Below are positions 19,255 to 28,080 of a stretch of 43,085 bases of DNA, piece by piece; the first letter of the stretch is position 1, and each line of letters starts with the position of its first letter. The translations under genes and the position numbers were made by a program. The notes under the pieces are model-generated. The model had not been told where the DNA came from. It did not search any database and was given only the letters and a program-made list of their open reading frames with translations. Origin of the DNA: Calothrix sp. HK-06 (GTDB lineage: Bacteria; Cyanobacteriota; Cyanobacteriia; Cyanobacteriales; Nostocaceae); the NCBI RefSeq assembly GCF_001904745.1, contig NZ_MRCD01000062.1, positions 12,776-55,860 of the forward strand, in the 5' to 3' direction.

Positions 19255-20202
19255 ATGAGTTTACCATTGTTTCAACTACCAGAAGAAGTGCGATTGAAAG
19301 CGCTGGCACTTGGTGAAGCTGGGCTTTATTGGATGACAGAACTGGAATCTGTAGTGCGTGAGTTGGAAAAAAAGTGGCAGTTAAGTGTAGAAGAGGCGCC
19401 GTTACATGGAGGGTCTGCAAGTCTCGTTTTACCCGCAGTACGCACGGATGGAACACAAGCTGTGTTAAAAATCGGTATACCCGATGAATCTTGTATGTTA
19501 ATGAGCCAAGCTCACGTGTTGAAGTTGGCTCAGGGACACGGGTATGCAAGATTATTTGAATATGATGAAATGCGAAACGCTATCTTGGTAGAAAAACTTG
19601 GTACGCCTCTTGCCCACCAAAACCTGCCTGTACAAGCACAGATAGAGATTATTTGTGCATCGTTAAAAGCTGCCTGGGTTCCATTAGTGGCGCCGAATGG
19701 CTTGATGACTGGCGCCGACAAGGCAAAATGGCTAGCCCAATTTATTAAGGATAAGGCAAACGAACTCAATATACCCTGTGCAAAATTTATTAAGCGAGCG
19801 CTTGAGTTTGCAGAAGAACGAGAAGCTATGCATAATCCTTCGCATTGTGTACTCGTACATGGAGATGCCCATGCCGCTAACATCTTGCAACAGCTTACTG
19901 AACCAGAGAGTGGTGTTAGCACGTATAAATTTATTGACCCTGACGGGTTATTTGCAGAACCTGCTTGTGACCTTGCCATCCCCATGCGCGAATGGAGTGA
20001 TGAATTGTTAGCTGGTAATCCCCTATCTGTAGGTCAAGAGCGTTGTGCTTTACTTAGCTCCTTTACCGGTATCAACGAAAAAGCGATATGGCAATGGGGT
20101 TTTATTGAGTGCGTTTCAACAGGTTTATTACTGTTACAAGTGGGAATGACAGACCTCGGTAATGAATTACTCGTAGTGACAGATTGTTGGGCAAAAGCTT
20201 AA
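19255..20202 (+). CDS. APH(6)/hydroxyurea phosphotransferase-like small-molecule kinase
   Basis: From ATG 19255 (a longer frame opens at 19147 but overlaps the previous gene) the protein is 315 residues. It begins LPEEVRLKALALGEAGLYWM and then HGGSASLVLPAVRTDGTQAV-LKIG, the pattern of the streptomycin 6-phosphotransferase / hydroxyurea kinase family. The catalytic loop VHGDAHAANIL (H202 to N209, with D204) and the metal loop FIDPDG (D228) are intact. It should phosphorylate a small hydroxylated compound with ATP. Whether it gives antibiotic resistance cannot be said; such genes are common in environmental bacteria. Confidence 0.82.
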   Translation: MSLPLFQLPEEVRLKALALGEAGLYWMTELESVVRELEKKWQLSVEEAPLHGGSASLVLPAVRTDGTQAVLKIGIPDESCMLMSQAHVLKLAQGHGYARLFEYDEMRNAILVEKLGTPLAHQNLPVQAQIEIICASLKAAWVPLVAPNGLMTGADKAKWLAQFIKDKANELNIPCAKFIKRALEFAEEREAMHNPSHCVLVHGDAHAANILQQLTEPESGVSTYKFIDPDGLFAEPACDLAIPMREWSDELLAGNPLSVGQERCALLSSFTGINEKAIWQWGFIECVSTGLLLLQVGMTDLGNELLVVTDCWAKA

Positions 20203-20229
20203 TCTAAAAAAACTTGCACGCTATTTACA

Positions 20230-20661
20230 TTAAAATGATACCTTGGCATTACTGGTAACTCTTAATACAGCCTCTTGCTGAAATGTTTTTTTATAGCTAG
20301 ATATAGTTTCTTGAACCATTTGATTTTTAGTAGGATTAGTTTCGTATACAAGAATAATTAACTTAGTTTTTTCTCTGGTAAGCTTGCCAGAATTATTAAG
20401 ATACTGTCCATTTGCATCCATTACGGTAAGTCCATCTTTAAACCGAGGAGTAATGACGCGGTTGAGAAACTGCTGCCATTCAACTTCAGATATTGTTTTT
20501 CCTCCTGGTTTAGATAAACCAAAATATAATTCGTCTTTGATAAGAGTTTTTTCAGATAACTCCGCGCGCGTTAGCAAATTTGTGCAAGCAGGGGTAGTAA
20601 TTAGTAAACCCACAACAGCCAAGCATTTCAAGTGTTTTTGGAGATTTTTCGTAAATAGCAT
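20230..20661 (-). CDS. DUF3574 family lipoprotein
   Basis: This 143-residue protein has a basic start, a hydrophobic signal and the lipobox-like ITTPAC, so Cys26 should be lipidated. The mature part reads KDELYFGLSKPGGKTISEVE, WQQFLNRVITPRFKDGLTV and REKTKLIILVYE, which fits DUF3574, a ferredoxin-fold-like family of unknown function found in envelope proteins. It is convergent with the kinase gene, 27 bases away. The next gene upstream diverges from it. Confidence 0.75.
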   Translation of the reverse strand: MLFTKNLQKHLKCLAVVGLLITTPACTNLLTRAELSEKTLIKDELYFGLSKPGGKTISEVEWQQFLNRVITPRFKDGLTVMDANGQYLNNSGKLTREKTKLIILVYETNPTKNQMVQETISSYKKTFQQEAVLRVTSNAKVSF

Positions 20662-20795
20662 AGCATTTATTGTATTAATTTACAGTAGTTTGCTGTGATG
20701 TAATCACTATCTACAACACGGTTGATTATTTTTCTTTAAGCAATTTACATGCATAGGTTATAACAGTAAAAAGATAAGAGTATAAATTAAAACCA

Positions 20796-22091
20796 GTGAA
20801 AATAAAATTAATTTTATTTACCTTGACAATATTATGTCTTGGAGCAGGCGCCATCCCAATTGAGGCAAATATTGCAACACATGCAAATAGTAATCAATAT
20901 CAAAGCACGCAACTAAAGCTAAAAGGTATCCCGCTTAATTGTTACGTAAGCGTTGGTGAACCTAGTCCAGGAGAAGGACCAATTATTTTAGGTGAAGAGT
21001 TTAGATCACAATATTGGGCAGAAGTGTCACTCGTTTATGCAGAAGCAGGAGCATTTGACCAAGCTATCCAACTAGTAAAGCGGATGACACATGATTTAAT
21101 ACCAGAGCAAACCAAGGTTACTATTGCTACAAAACTAACCGAGAAAAAGCAATACAACCAAGCTATTCAAATTGTCCAAAGCATTAATAACGGGACAGGA
21201 GCAACCGAAAAAGCACGCGGGTTGGCAGTTATCGCACGTCAATATGCCAAAGCTGGAAATAAGCAACAAGCAGACCGCATGTTCTCCCAAGCTTTAAAGT
21301 TCGCGCGTTCCTTAAATCGCGAACTTCAACAGTATCCACTTGCATACATCGCAATTGAGTACGCAGCAGCAAATCGTTACAAAGAAGCGCTACAGCTAGC
21401 AAATGCTATTAAAGACGAAGATAGCCGCACGATGGCACTATCTGGAATAGCAGCTGAATACGCAGTTTCAGGTAATTTTAATAAAGGTATTCAATTAGCA
21501 CAAACAATTAAGAATGATTATTATCTGAGTCAAGCATATAAGTCTATTGCATCGCAAGCAACTGCAACTCAACTTACCCAACTAGAAAAACTTGCAGTTG
21601 CAATGAAAGATGGTACGTACAAGGTGCCAGCTTTAGCAGCTATTGCCATAAGATACATTAACTTAGGGCAAATTGAGCCAGCCAAAAATCTCGAAAAAAC
21701 CATCGTCGCAATAGACCCAGGTGGCTCTGCATATTATAAATTACCAGGCGCCTATGCTAGTAAACAACGATTTAACGACGCAATTAAACTTATTAATCAA
21801 ATGCCAGGTAATGAGTGGCAAGATACAGCGCGTGCCAGTGTTATCTTAGAATACGCGCGTAATAAACAATACGATAAAGCACAAAATATAATTAATAGCA
21901 TTACATCACAATCAGGCAAAAACAAAGCAATTCAAGCACTTGCCCAAGGATACGCAGAAGCAGGACAGTATCAACGTGCATCTGAAGTACTCAAAACAGT
22001 TCAACCAGAAAATAATATAGAGGCGCCTGCTAATCGCCAACATGACATATCCTTAGTTGAATGTGCCGCAAAATCAGTGGCAAGAAAATAA
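20796..22091 (+). CDS. Secreted TPR-like repeat protein
   Basis: This 431-residue protein starts at GTG 20796 with a signal peptide (MKIKLILFTLTILCLGAGAI, then PIEA). The rest is a run of helical repeats of about 33-36 residues with the recurring pattern A..YA..G....A..L, for example IAIEYAAANRYKEALQLANA and GIAAEYAVSGNFNKGIQLAQ. It is probably an exported scaffold or binding protein in the periplasm. The start has no clear ribosome site, so the N-terminus is less sure than the repeats. It is divergent from the DUF3574 lipoprotein by 134 bases. Confidence 0.75.
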   Translation: MKIKLILFTLTILCLGAGAIPIEANIATHANSNQYQSTQLKLKGIPLNCYVSVGEPSPGEGPIILGEEFRSQYWAEVSLVYAEAGAFDQAIQLVKRMTHDLIPEQTKVTIATKLTEKKQYNQAIQIVQSINNGTGATEKARGLAVIARQYAKAGNKQQADRMFSQALKFARSLNRELQQYPLAYIAIEYAAANRYKEALQLANAIKDEDSRTMALSGIAAEYAVSGNFNKGIQLAQTIKNDYYLSQAYKSIASQATATQLTQLEKLAVAMKDGTYKVPALAAIAIRYINLGQIEPAKNLEKTIVAIDPGGSAYYKLPGAYASKQRFNDAIKLINQMPGNEWQDTARASVILEYARNKQYDKAQNIINSITSQSGKNKAIQALAQGYAEAGQYQRASEVLKTVQPENNIEAPANRQHDISLVECAAKSVARK

Positions 22092-22120
22092 TCAAATTAA
22101 ATATAAAACAATGCATCACT

Positions 22121-22150
22121 CTTGTGGAGCGGGCAAGGATGCCCGCTCCA
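22121..22150. repeat. GGAGCGGGCA hairpin repeat
   Basis: GGAGCGGGCA (22126-22135) and TGCCCGCTCC (22140-22149) pair perfectly around AGGA. It belongs to the family of 941-1014, 23563-23619 and 30541-30571 and lies 35 bases after the TPR-like gene. The rest of the 289-base gap has no visible feature. Confidence 0.75.
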
Positions 22151-22380
22151 TATATCTTCGTTGTAGAGTAGGTGCCTCTTATACCTTGCTTTGATATATT
22201 AAGGACGTAAGGGACTTACATCCCACAAGATAAGTCATGATTCAATACTAGTTACACACTTTAATAGGCGCTGAAAAAAGCCAATTTCTTAAAAAATTGT
22301 AAATAGAATCTGCTAGTACACAAACAAAGCTCCGAAGCAGGAAGTAATATAATCAAACAAGAGTACTATCTATAGCGCGT

Positions 22381-22590
22381 ATGAAAACTTTTACTGCAAT
22401 TATCGAGAAAGATTCTCAAACTAACCTTTATGTAGGTTATGTACCTGGGTTTCCAGGGGCACATTCCCAAGGAGAAACTTTAGATGAGCTACAAGAAAAT
22501 CTACGTGAAGTAATCTCAATGCTTTTAGAGGATAATGAATCAATTATTGAAACGCAGTTTGTAGGTATACAACAAATCGCAGTTCCATAA
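22381..22590 (+). CDS. hicB: HicB family antitoxin
   Basis: This 69-residue protein reads MKTFTAIIEKDSQTNLYVGY, VPGFPGAHSQGETLDELQEN and LREVISMLLED. This is the full small-HicB fold, a degraded RNase H-like domain that neutralises HicA. It is two bases upstream of hicA, the normal spacing for a coupled pair, with the antitoxin first. No separate DNA-binding domain is present, so autoregulation may use the pair or another factor. The short solo HicB at 504-707 is a different type. Confidence 0.88.
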   Translation: MKTFTAIIEKDSQTNLYVGYVPGFPGAHSQGETLDELQENLREVISMLLEDNESIIETQFVGIQQIAVP

Positions 22591-22592
22591 GT

Positions 22593-22817
22593 ATGAGCAA
22601 TATACCTGTTCTCAAACCCCAAGAAATAGTTAAAATATTGGAAAATCTTGGTTTTGTGGAAGTGCGGCAGAAAGGTTCACACAAGCAGTTTCGTCACTCA
22701 GACGGACGAGGGACAACAGTTCCATTCCATAAGGGACGTGATATTTCACCTGCATTGTTACGAAAAATTGCTAGTGATATTGGTTTGACTGTTGAAGAAA
22801 TGCTAGAAGCTATGTAA
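22593..22817 (+). CDS. hicA: HicA family mRNA interferase toxin
   Basis: This 74-residue protein has the dsRBD-like HicA fold: LKPQEIVKILENLGFVEVRQ, KGSHKQFRHSDGRGTTVPFH and DISPALLRKIASDIGLTVEE. The catalytic His of GSHKQF is present, so it should cleave mRNA when not bound by HicB. Start ATG 22593 lies two bases after the hicB stop. The stop (22815-22817) is directly followed, in the same frame, by a start-less ORF. This is the only toxin-antitoxin pair in the window that looks complete and intact apart from DUF433/DUF5615. Confidence 0.9.
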   Translation: MSNIPVLKPQEIVKILENLGFVEVRQKGSHKQFRHSDGRGTTVPFHKGRDISPALLRKIASDIGLTVEEMLEAM

Positions 22818-23366
22818 CGTAGGGGTGCGCTTTGGGAAGGAAAAATAAACATATTTTCACAATCTAATAGCCAAAGCGCACCATCAAAAATCACAGTACC
22901 ACTCAAAAATTTTTATATATCTCCCAGAGTTAATTCGCAGCTAGAACAGGGAATACTGCGTCTAGGTGGATACAGCTTAAGTTTGGGTTTTATAGAAGCT
23001 CAACAAACTCCAAAAAATGTACGAAAATTTGCTAGAGAAAGGTGGCTAGTAGTTAAAGGGAAGCAAACTGATTTTTCAGAAAATACAGGTAGGAACGAAG
23101 ACGCTAACCGTCAAAGGCAAAAACGCAACTTTTTCGCAACGAAGTGGGCTATCAATCTGCAAGAATTATCTCTTGATGTCCCAACGCTACCATTATCTAC
23201 TTCAACAATAACTCCAATAGCTAATTCAGGCGCCTTCAATATAAATATTGAGCAGCTACGCCAAGAATTAACATCTTCCCTTACAGAACTAACTCAAACT
23301 GAACTACAGCAATTAACCCATTACATAAATTTCTTACGTTATTCGCGTAACATAAATAGTTTGTAG
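22818..23366 (+). pseudogene. Start-less conserved ORF after hicA
   Basis: The frame is open from the base after the hicA stop to 23366, 183 codons, but has no ATG. The first usable alternative start is TTG 22983. Protein-like sequence begins much earlier, SQSNSQSAPSKITVPLKNFY, then LRLGGYSLSLGFIEAQQTPK, RKFARERWLVVKGKQTDF and a C-terminal helix LTQTELQQLTHYINFLRYSR. The N-terminal part up to TTG 22983 therefore looks native and lost its start. An ATA at 22851, just before FSQSNSQ, could be a mutated ATG. The family is not identified; I would call it a cyanobacterial hypothetical. Confidence 0.55.
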
Positions 23367-23393
23367 CATATCTCTCCGGTGATGTGCAGTAGT

Positions 23394-23619
23394 TTATCTT
23401 TACCACAGAGACTATTAGGACACAGATAAAGACAAATTTGTTCACGTTGTGTACCGCAGGTAGATTGGCGCCTACCTTTAATCAGCATGAGTACCTGGCA
23501 CTAGTGTCGATATTCATGCCTATCGTTACTTAAGCACTTCCAAAAAATAAATTAATCCGGAATGTGGGCATCCTTGCCCGTCCGATACCGAGGGCAGGCG
23601 GGGACGCCTACCCCACAAG
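23394..23619. repeat. Repeat-rich intergenic segment
   Basis: 23394-23440 repeats the CTTTACCACAGAGACTATTAG unit of 5345-5395. 23563-23619 is two inverted copies of the GGGCATCCTTGCCCG unit around CGATACCGAG, ending CCCCACAAG. The rest of the 283-base gap shows no gene. Confidence 0.65.
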
Positions 23620-23649
23620 AAATGAGGGGCAGTTTTTGTTGAATTCAGT

Positions 23650-24036
23650 TTACCTCTGATATTCTTGAAGTACAAAAATTTGCTGGCTAGATTTTGGCTG
23701 ATTCTGTTTTTTAATTCTGATAAGGCGATTAGAAAGGTTGGTATTCTCTTTAAGATAGGCATCAAGAGTATTTGCCTGTCCAACGTAATCTCTATCATCT
23801 TTGCAAATAATTATACCAGCGTGGTTAATATTACTGCGGTGTAAACTGATGAAATCATCACGGTTAAGGGTTATGACAACACGATTTTGCTGGGTTGCAA
23901 AAATTAATACTTGTTCATCAGGAATACCCTGGTTAGCTTGTCCTGCTTCATAAGAAGTTAAAACATTGTGCCCTTTTTGACGAAGGATTGTGACGATATC
24001 AAAGGGGAAGTTTTCGTTTGAGTAAAGGTCAGCCAT
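23650..24036 (-). CDS. DUF5615 family PIN-like toxin
   Basis: This 128-residue protein begins MADLYSNENFPFDIVTILRQ and continues GHNVLTSYEAGQANQGIPDE, VVITLNRDDFISLHR and NHAGIIICKDDRD. These match DUF5615, a compact PIN-like nuclease family thought to be the toxin of a type II pair with DUF433. Acidic residues in the first strand and in LNRDDF would form the active site. The canonical first Asp of the family (LxDEN) is changed, as the segment reads YSNEN, so activity is doubtful. ATG 24036 overlaps the DUF433 stop by one base (TAATG), a coupled pair. Confidence 0.88.
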   Translation of the reverse strand: MADLYSNENFPFDIVTILRQKGHNVLTSYEAGQANQGIPDEQVLIFATQQNRVVITLNRDDFISLHRSNINHAGIIICKDDRDYVGQANTLDAYLKENTNLSNRLIRIKKQNQPKSSQQIFVLQEYQR

Positions 24037-24353
24037 TAAATATCATCTTCTTGGTGGGAGGCTATAATGCTGTTAATTTCATCTTGGTGACGATTATAAT
24101 AAGCCCAAGCACTGTTTAAATCATCAAGTGTTAAGCTAGGAAAATTACGGAGTAGCTCTGTATTATCTGCTCCTTGTTGATGAAAGGATACTAATGTCCA
24201 AACGGGTATTCGAGTACTACGAACGCGCGCATGACCCCCACAAATACCAGGAGTTTTCTGGATAGCACTCAGTTTTTCTTGAAGAAGGGCAGTTTCTTCA
24301 GGACTAAGAGATTCGATGATTTGTACAAGTGAGTCAACAAGTTTGGTATTCAT
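24036..24353 (-). CDS. DUF433 family antitoxin
   Basis: This 105-residue protein has the DUF433 core ICGGHARVRSTRIPVWTLVS, then LRNFPSLTLDDLNSAWAYY, a winged-helix-like fold that binds DNA and the DUF5615 toxin. An N-terminal helix (SLVQIIESLSPEETALLQEK) is a common extension in cyanobacteria. It overlaps the toxin start by one base. It also overlaps the end of a small upstream ORF (24334-24507) by 20 bases. Confidence 0.85.
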   Translation of the reverse strand: MNTKLVDSLVQIIESLSPEETALLQEKLSAIQKTPGICGGHARVRSTRIPVWTLVSFHQQGADNTELLRNFPSLTLDDLNSAWAYYNRHQDEINSIIASHQEDDI

Positions 24354-24507
24354 CTAAAACACGAGTGAATGGAACAATGGAGGCGCCTACTGTACAAGCT
24401 AAATCATCAGTAACAAAAACTTTAACTAATTTTTGTAATTCATATGTACTGGTATTGCGTAATATATACTTGTGGGGATAAATGACACCTGACAGCAAAT
24501 ATTCCAT
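24334..24507 (-). CDS. Small ORF upstream of DUF433, possible gene remnant
   Basis: From ATG 24507 a 57-residue frame reads MEYLLSGVIYPHKYILRNTS, then ELQKLVKVFVTDDLACTVG and PFTRVLDEYQTC. The frame extends upstream with protein-like DEAA and DYKGDKKD, but meets a TAA at about 24562. This suggests the C-terminal end of a larger, lost protein. It overlaps the DUF433 start by 20 bases. I do not recognise the family. Confidence 0.35.
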   Translation of the reverse strand: MEYLLSGVIYPHKYILRNTSTYELQKLVKVFVTDDLACTVGASIVPFTRVLDEYQTC

Positions 24508-24590
24508 AGCTGCCTCGTCTTTTTTGTCTCCTTTATAATCTTCGATTTTTTGGGCATCTTAATTATAGAGTCGTGCATTGGTAAGTAGCG

Positions 24591-25697
24591 ATGGCAGACA
24601 ATCAACCTAGAGATTTTGATGTAGTACTTGGTGGAGATACGGGTTTGGACTTGGTAATTGAAGCATTGCCAAATTTTTCACGGCAAGTGCAACGTTTTGC
24701 AAAAAGATTGTTGAAGCAGCAAGGAGTAGTCCAAGGAAAACAAGCGTTGCTTGATTATTATCCAATGTTGTTTTTCACAAAACTGGAAGATTGGGACATC
24801 GAACAATTTGACCCTAATGCTGGTATAATAAACCCTTCTGAAAAAGCTTATAATATAAACTTAGAGCAATTGAAATTATTATTCACTAGTAAAAATATTT
24901 CTCAACTTGAAGCTTTAATATGCTATCTACCTGAGAGTTCTAGCTATAAATTTTCCGGCTTTTATGACTTTATTAATCTTCTTACCAATAATTGCCAAAA
25001 TTTGATTAACCTTAAAGCTTTATTTATCGGCGACGAAAGAGAAAATCAATATAGGAAATCTCGTGTTCGTATTGGTGATATAAATGTAATCTTAGAAAGT
25101 TGTCCAAACCTGGAAGTTTTGCAGATAAGTGGCTACTGTTCCGAACTAGAATGCAGTATATTACGGCATGATAATTTAAAAACACTGATTATTGAAACTG
25201 CAAGTATAAGTGATATCGTTGTTGAGATGATGTGTTCACTTAATCTACCAGCTTTAGAATATTTTGAACTATGGATGGGTGGTAGGAAATATGAACTTAA
25301 TTTCAATAAACTTATTAAAAATATAAAACCAGTTCTTTTTAGTGAATCCTTTCCAAATATCAGCTATTTAGGGATACGCAGCAGTGAATATGCGGATTAA
25401 ATAGCTGCTGCTATCGCTCAATCTTATTTTATCGCAGAATCCCCTATTGTTGATAATCTAAGAGTACTAGATTTATTAATGCGAAATTTAACAGATGAGG
25501 GTTTAGAGGTTTTACTTGATTGTCCAGCAATCCAAAATTTACACACTCTTAATGTCTCCAACAATTGTGTATCTGAAGAATTTTTTGAGCAAATGGAACA
25601 GCTAGCACCACCTGATTGCTTGTTAATTAAAGATTCTCAGGAACCTATTGTTGAGAGGAATGTTGGTATATCACGTTACTATGCGTTATATGAGTAG
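24591..25697 (+). pseudogene. STM4015 family LRR protein, copy 1, one nonsense codon
   Basis: One frame runs from ATG 24591 to TAG 25697 with a single TAA at 25398-25400. Codons on both sides are homologous to the second copy at 29794-30525. Residues 107-110 onwards hold leucine-rich repeats: NLINLKALFIGDE, CPNLEVLQISGY, LKTLIIETASISD, LPALEYFELWMGG and FPNISYLGIRSSEYAD. After the stop come LRVLDLLMRNLTDEGLEVLL, LHTLNVSNNCVSEEF and the tail RYYALYE. The N-terminus has PRDFDVVLGG, like the start of several cyanobacterial repeat proteins. Nearby relatives would be expected to read SEYADE at the stop, that is GAA to TAA. STM4015 is of unknown function and occurs beside STM4011-4014, as here. Confidence 0.75.
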
Positions 25698-25718
25698 GTC
25701 AGGAAGGATTAATAAATA

Positions 25719-26879
25719 ATGCTAAACTTTATCGCTATTGCAAATCCAGAAAACAGGCGTCTTGGTTTTCTACAACAAGCGCTATCTCATTTCAACTTAC
25801 CACCTGCTACCGTTATTCCTTACGCTGACTTAATTGCAGGCAAACAAACTCTAGAACAATTCAAGGCACCTAATACTATCATCCGCTTTGACTCTCCTGA
25901 GAGAGACTTTGATATTGATAAAGCTATTATTGCCGCAGGTTTTGCCGTACTTGATGACGGACAACACCAGCGTATAAGTCCTGCCGAAGTCGCTTTCTTA
26001 GAGTTTGATAAAGGACGTATTTGTTATCCTCGTCAATGGTATTTAGGCTGGCGCCATCTATTACAACAATGGTTACAGCAATTAAACCCTACCCAGATGC
26101 AGCACTCTGTGGGGTTCATGAACCACCCCGAAGACATTGCTGTGATGTTCGATAAACCAGCATGTCACGAAAAATTCCGGTGCCATAATATTCCCGTTCC
26201 TCGTTCGCTTGGTAAAATTCACAGCTACGACCATTTACGCGAACAAATGGAAAAACAGGAAATAGACCGAGTATTTGTCAAACTCTCCCACAGTTCTGCT
26301 GCTTCTGGAGTTGTTGCTTATCAAACAAATTCAAAGTTTGAGTCAGCTATAACTACTGTTGAACGAGTACGAGAAAACGGGGAAACTTTACTATATAACT
26401 CGCGTAAAATTCGTAATTATACCCGTAGAGAAGAAATTGCCGATATTATTGATATCTTAACAGCGGAAGGTGTGCAGGTCGAAGAATGGCTACCCAAAGC
26501 GCGCTTACAGGGATGTGGTTTTGATGTGCGTGTAGTAGTTATCAACGGTGAAGCGCAGCATATAGTTGTCAGGTTGGGCAAAAGTCCAATGACAAATTTA
26601 CACCTCGGTAACGAAAGAGGTAATAGTGAGGAATTACTAGAAAAAGTCGGCGCCGAAAATTGGGAAACGATGAAGTACACTTGTGAACAAGCAGCAAAGT
26701 TATTTCCGCCTAGTTTATACTGCGGGGTTGATTTATTGATTTTACCTGATTGGAAACAACATACAATTTTAGAAATAAACGCTTTTGGTGATTTGTTACC
26801 AGGGATATTATGGAATGGTATGGATACTTATACAAGTGAGGTCAAAGCAATATTGGAAAGGAATATAAAAGAGGGTTGA
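25719..26879 (+). CDS. STM4014 family ATP-grasp-like protein
   Basis: This 386-residue protein begins MLNFIAIANPENRRLGFLQQ and has an ATP-grasp fold of the RimK type. A lysine strand RVFVKLSHSSAASGVVAY, then EWLPKARLQGCGFDVRVVVI and VRLGKSPMTNLHLGNERG, are followed by the metal/nucleotide end CGVDLLI...HTILEINAFGDLLPG. ATP-grasp enzymes join a carboxylate to an amine or thiol through an acyl-phosphate. In this cassette it would ligate something to the product or to a carrier protein. It starts 21 bases after the STM4015 copy and is on the same strand. The assignment to STM4014 is from the sequence and the gene order. Confidence 0.8.
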   Translation: MLNFIAIANPENRRLGFLQQALSHFNLPPATVIPYADLIAGKQTLEQFKAPNTIIRFDSPERDFDIDKAIIAAGFAVLDDGQHQRISPAEVAFLEFDKGRICYPRQWYLGWRHLLQQWLQQLNPTQMQHSVGFMNHPEDIAVMFDKPACHEKFRCHNIPVPRSLGKIHSYDHLREQMEKQEIDRVFVKLSHSSAASGVVAYQTNSKFESAITTVERVRENGETLLYNSRKIRNYTRREEIADIIDILTAEGVQVEEWLPKARLQGCGFDVRVVVINGEAQHIVVRLGKSPMTNLHLGNERGNSEELLEKVGAENWETMKYTCEQAAKLFPPSLYCGVDLLILPDWKQHTILEINAFGDLLPGILWNGMDTYTSEVKAILERNIKEG

Positions 26880-27245
26880 TTCCCGCACGTTATCTTTTCA
26901 CGGAAATAAACCCAAACTAATCCAAAACTGTCGTGCCATTATTTGTGACTGGCTGTTCATCTCCAAACAATCAAAAGTTCCGGCGCCAATTGCTGTTAAA
27001 GCAATTATTGTGCCAAATGTAATGTTCGCTTAAAGCCTTTTTACGTCAATTCTCCCCCACCACAGCAAAAATGGTTGATACCCTTATTGCAACAGCTTTG
27101 GACTTGATTAATCCAAAACACATAAAAATTGGTTTACAAATTGTTGTTACTGTATCTCATGAACCCGCAATCCGCTGTATCTTAAACCTGTAAAAGCTGG
27201 TAATTGAAGGCGCCTATAAATGTCGTAATAATTGATATGTTTAAC
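26880..27245. other. 366-base gap inside the STM cassette with decayed coding
   Basis: Between STM4014 and STM4013 two short open frames look protein-like without recognisable family: one of about 35 codons ending VKAIIVPNVMFA (stop about 27031), and 27071-27193 from an ATG with LIATALDLINPKHIKIGLQI. They may be the remains of a lost gene. A GGCGCC lies in the first one. No promoter or terminator stands out. Confidence 0.3.
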
Positions 27246-28034
27246 ATGAATCAAATTGTCGGGACTCACGACATATTATTTATCACCCTGGATACTTTGC
27301 GCTATGACGTAGCTAAGGAACTACTTACCCAAGGGCGCCTTCCTAATTTAGCCGCAGTACTTCCAAAAACAGGTTGGGAGCAACGCCATTCTCCCGGTAA
27401 TTTTACTTATGCTGCTCATCATGCTTTTTTCGCGGGTTTTCTCCCTACTCCCATAACCCCAGGTATTCACCCACGTCCTTTTGCTTTGGGGTTTGAAGGC
27501 AGCACTTCTACTACAGAAAATACTTGTGTTTTGGAAGGCACCAATATTGTCGAAGGGTTAGCAGTTAGAGGCTACCATACAGTTTGTATCGGCGGTGTGG
27601 GATTTTTTAATAAACTCAATCCTTTAGGTAACGTCTTGCCGTCAATGTTCGCTGAGAGCCACTGGAGTCGAGAGTTAGGAGTTACTAACCCTGACTCGAC
27701 AGAAAAGCAAATAGCACTAACACAAGAAATTTTAGAAAGAACACCAAAAAGTCAGCGCGTATTCTTATTTATAAATATCTCCGCACTGCATCAACCGAAC
27801 TACTTTTACCTACCAGGTGCTAAAACCGACACTATCGAATCTCACGGCGCCGCTTTGGAATATGTAGATAGCCAACTTGGTAAACTTTGGGATGCTTTGC
27901 GGCAAAGAGGTTCAACATTTTGCATTCTTTGCTCCGACCACGGGACAACTTATGGTGATGACGGATACACTGGACATAGATTGAGCCATCCTGTTGTATG
28001 GACGGTTCCTTATGCAGAGTTTATTTTAGGTTAG
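27246..28034 (+). CDS. STM4013/SEN3800 family hydrolase
   Basis: From ATG 27246 (the longer frame starts at a TTG) the protein is 262 residues in the alkaline phosphatase/sulfatase superfamily. It has DILFITLDTLRYDV (metal-binding D16), a nucleophile region GNFTYAAHHAFFAGFLPTP with a Thr in place of the sulfatase Cys/Ser, and LHQPNYFYLPG. The metal-binding CSDHGTTYGDDGY...GHRLSHP follows near the C-terminus. A Thr nucleophile suggests a phosphatase or phosphonate-type hydrolase rather than a formylglycine sulfatase. Within the cassette it may remove a phosphate or prepare a substrate for the radical SAM enzymes. The natural substrate is unknown. Confidence 0.82.
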   Translation: MNQIVGTHDILFITLDTLRYDVAKELLTQGRLPNLAAVLPKTGWEQRHSPGNFTYAAHHAFFAGFLPTPITPGIHPRPFALGFEGSTSTTENTCVLEGTNIVEGLAVRGYHTVCIGGVGFFNKLNPLGNVLPSMFAESHWSRELGVTNPDSTEKQIALTQEILERTPKSQRVFLFINISALHQPNYFYLPGAKTDTIESHGAALEYVDSQLGKLWDALRQRGSTFCILCSDHGTTYGDDGYTGHRLSHPVVWTVPYAEFILG

Positions 28035-28080
28035 AGGGATTATCATATCCCTAAATTTAACAAAACCCATTTAAAATCAA

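Noticed and set aside
19530-19985. Minus-strand 151-residue frame opposite the kinase gene
   Set aside because: It lies wholly inside a well supported kinase CDS and its Ser-rich, hydrophobic translation matches no known family.
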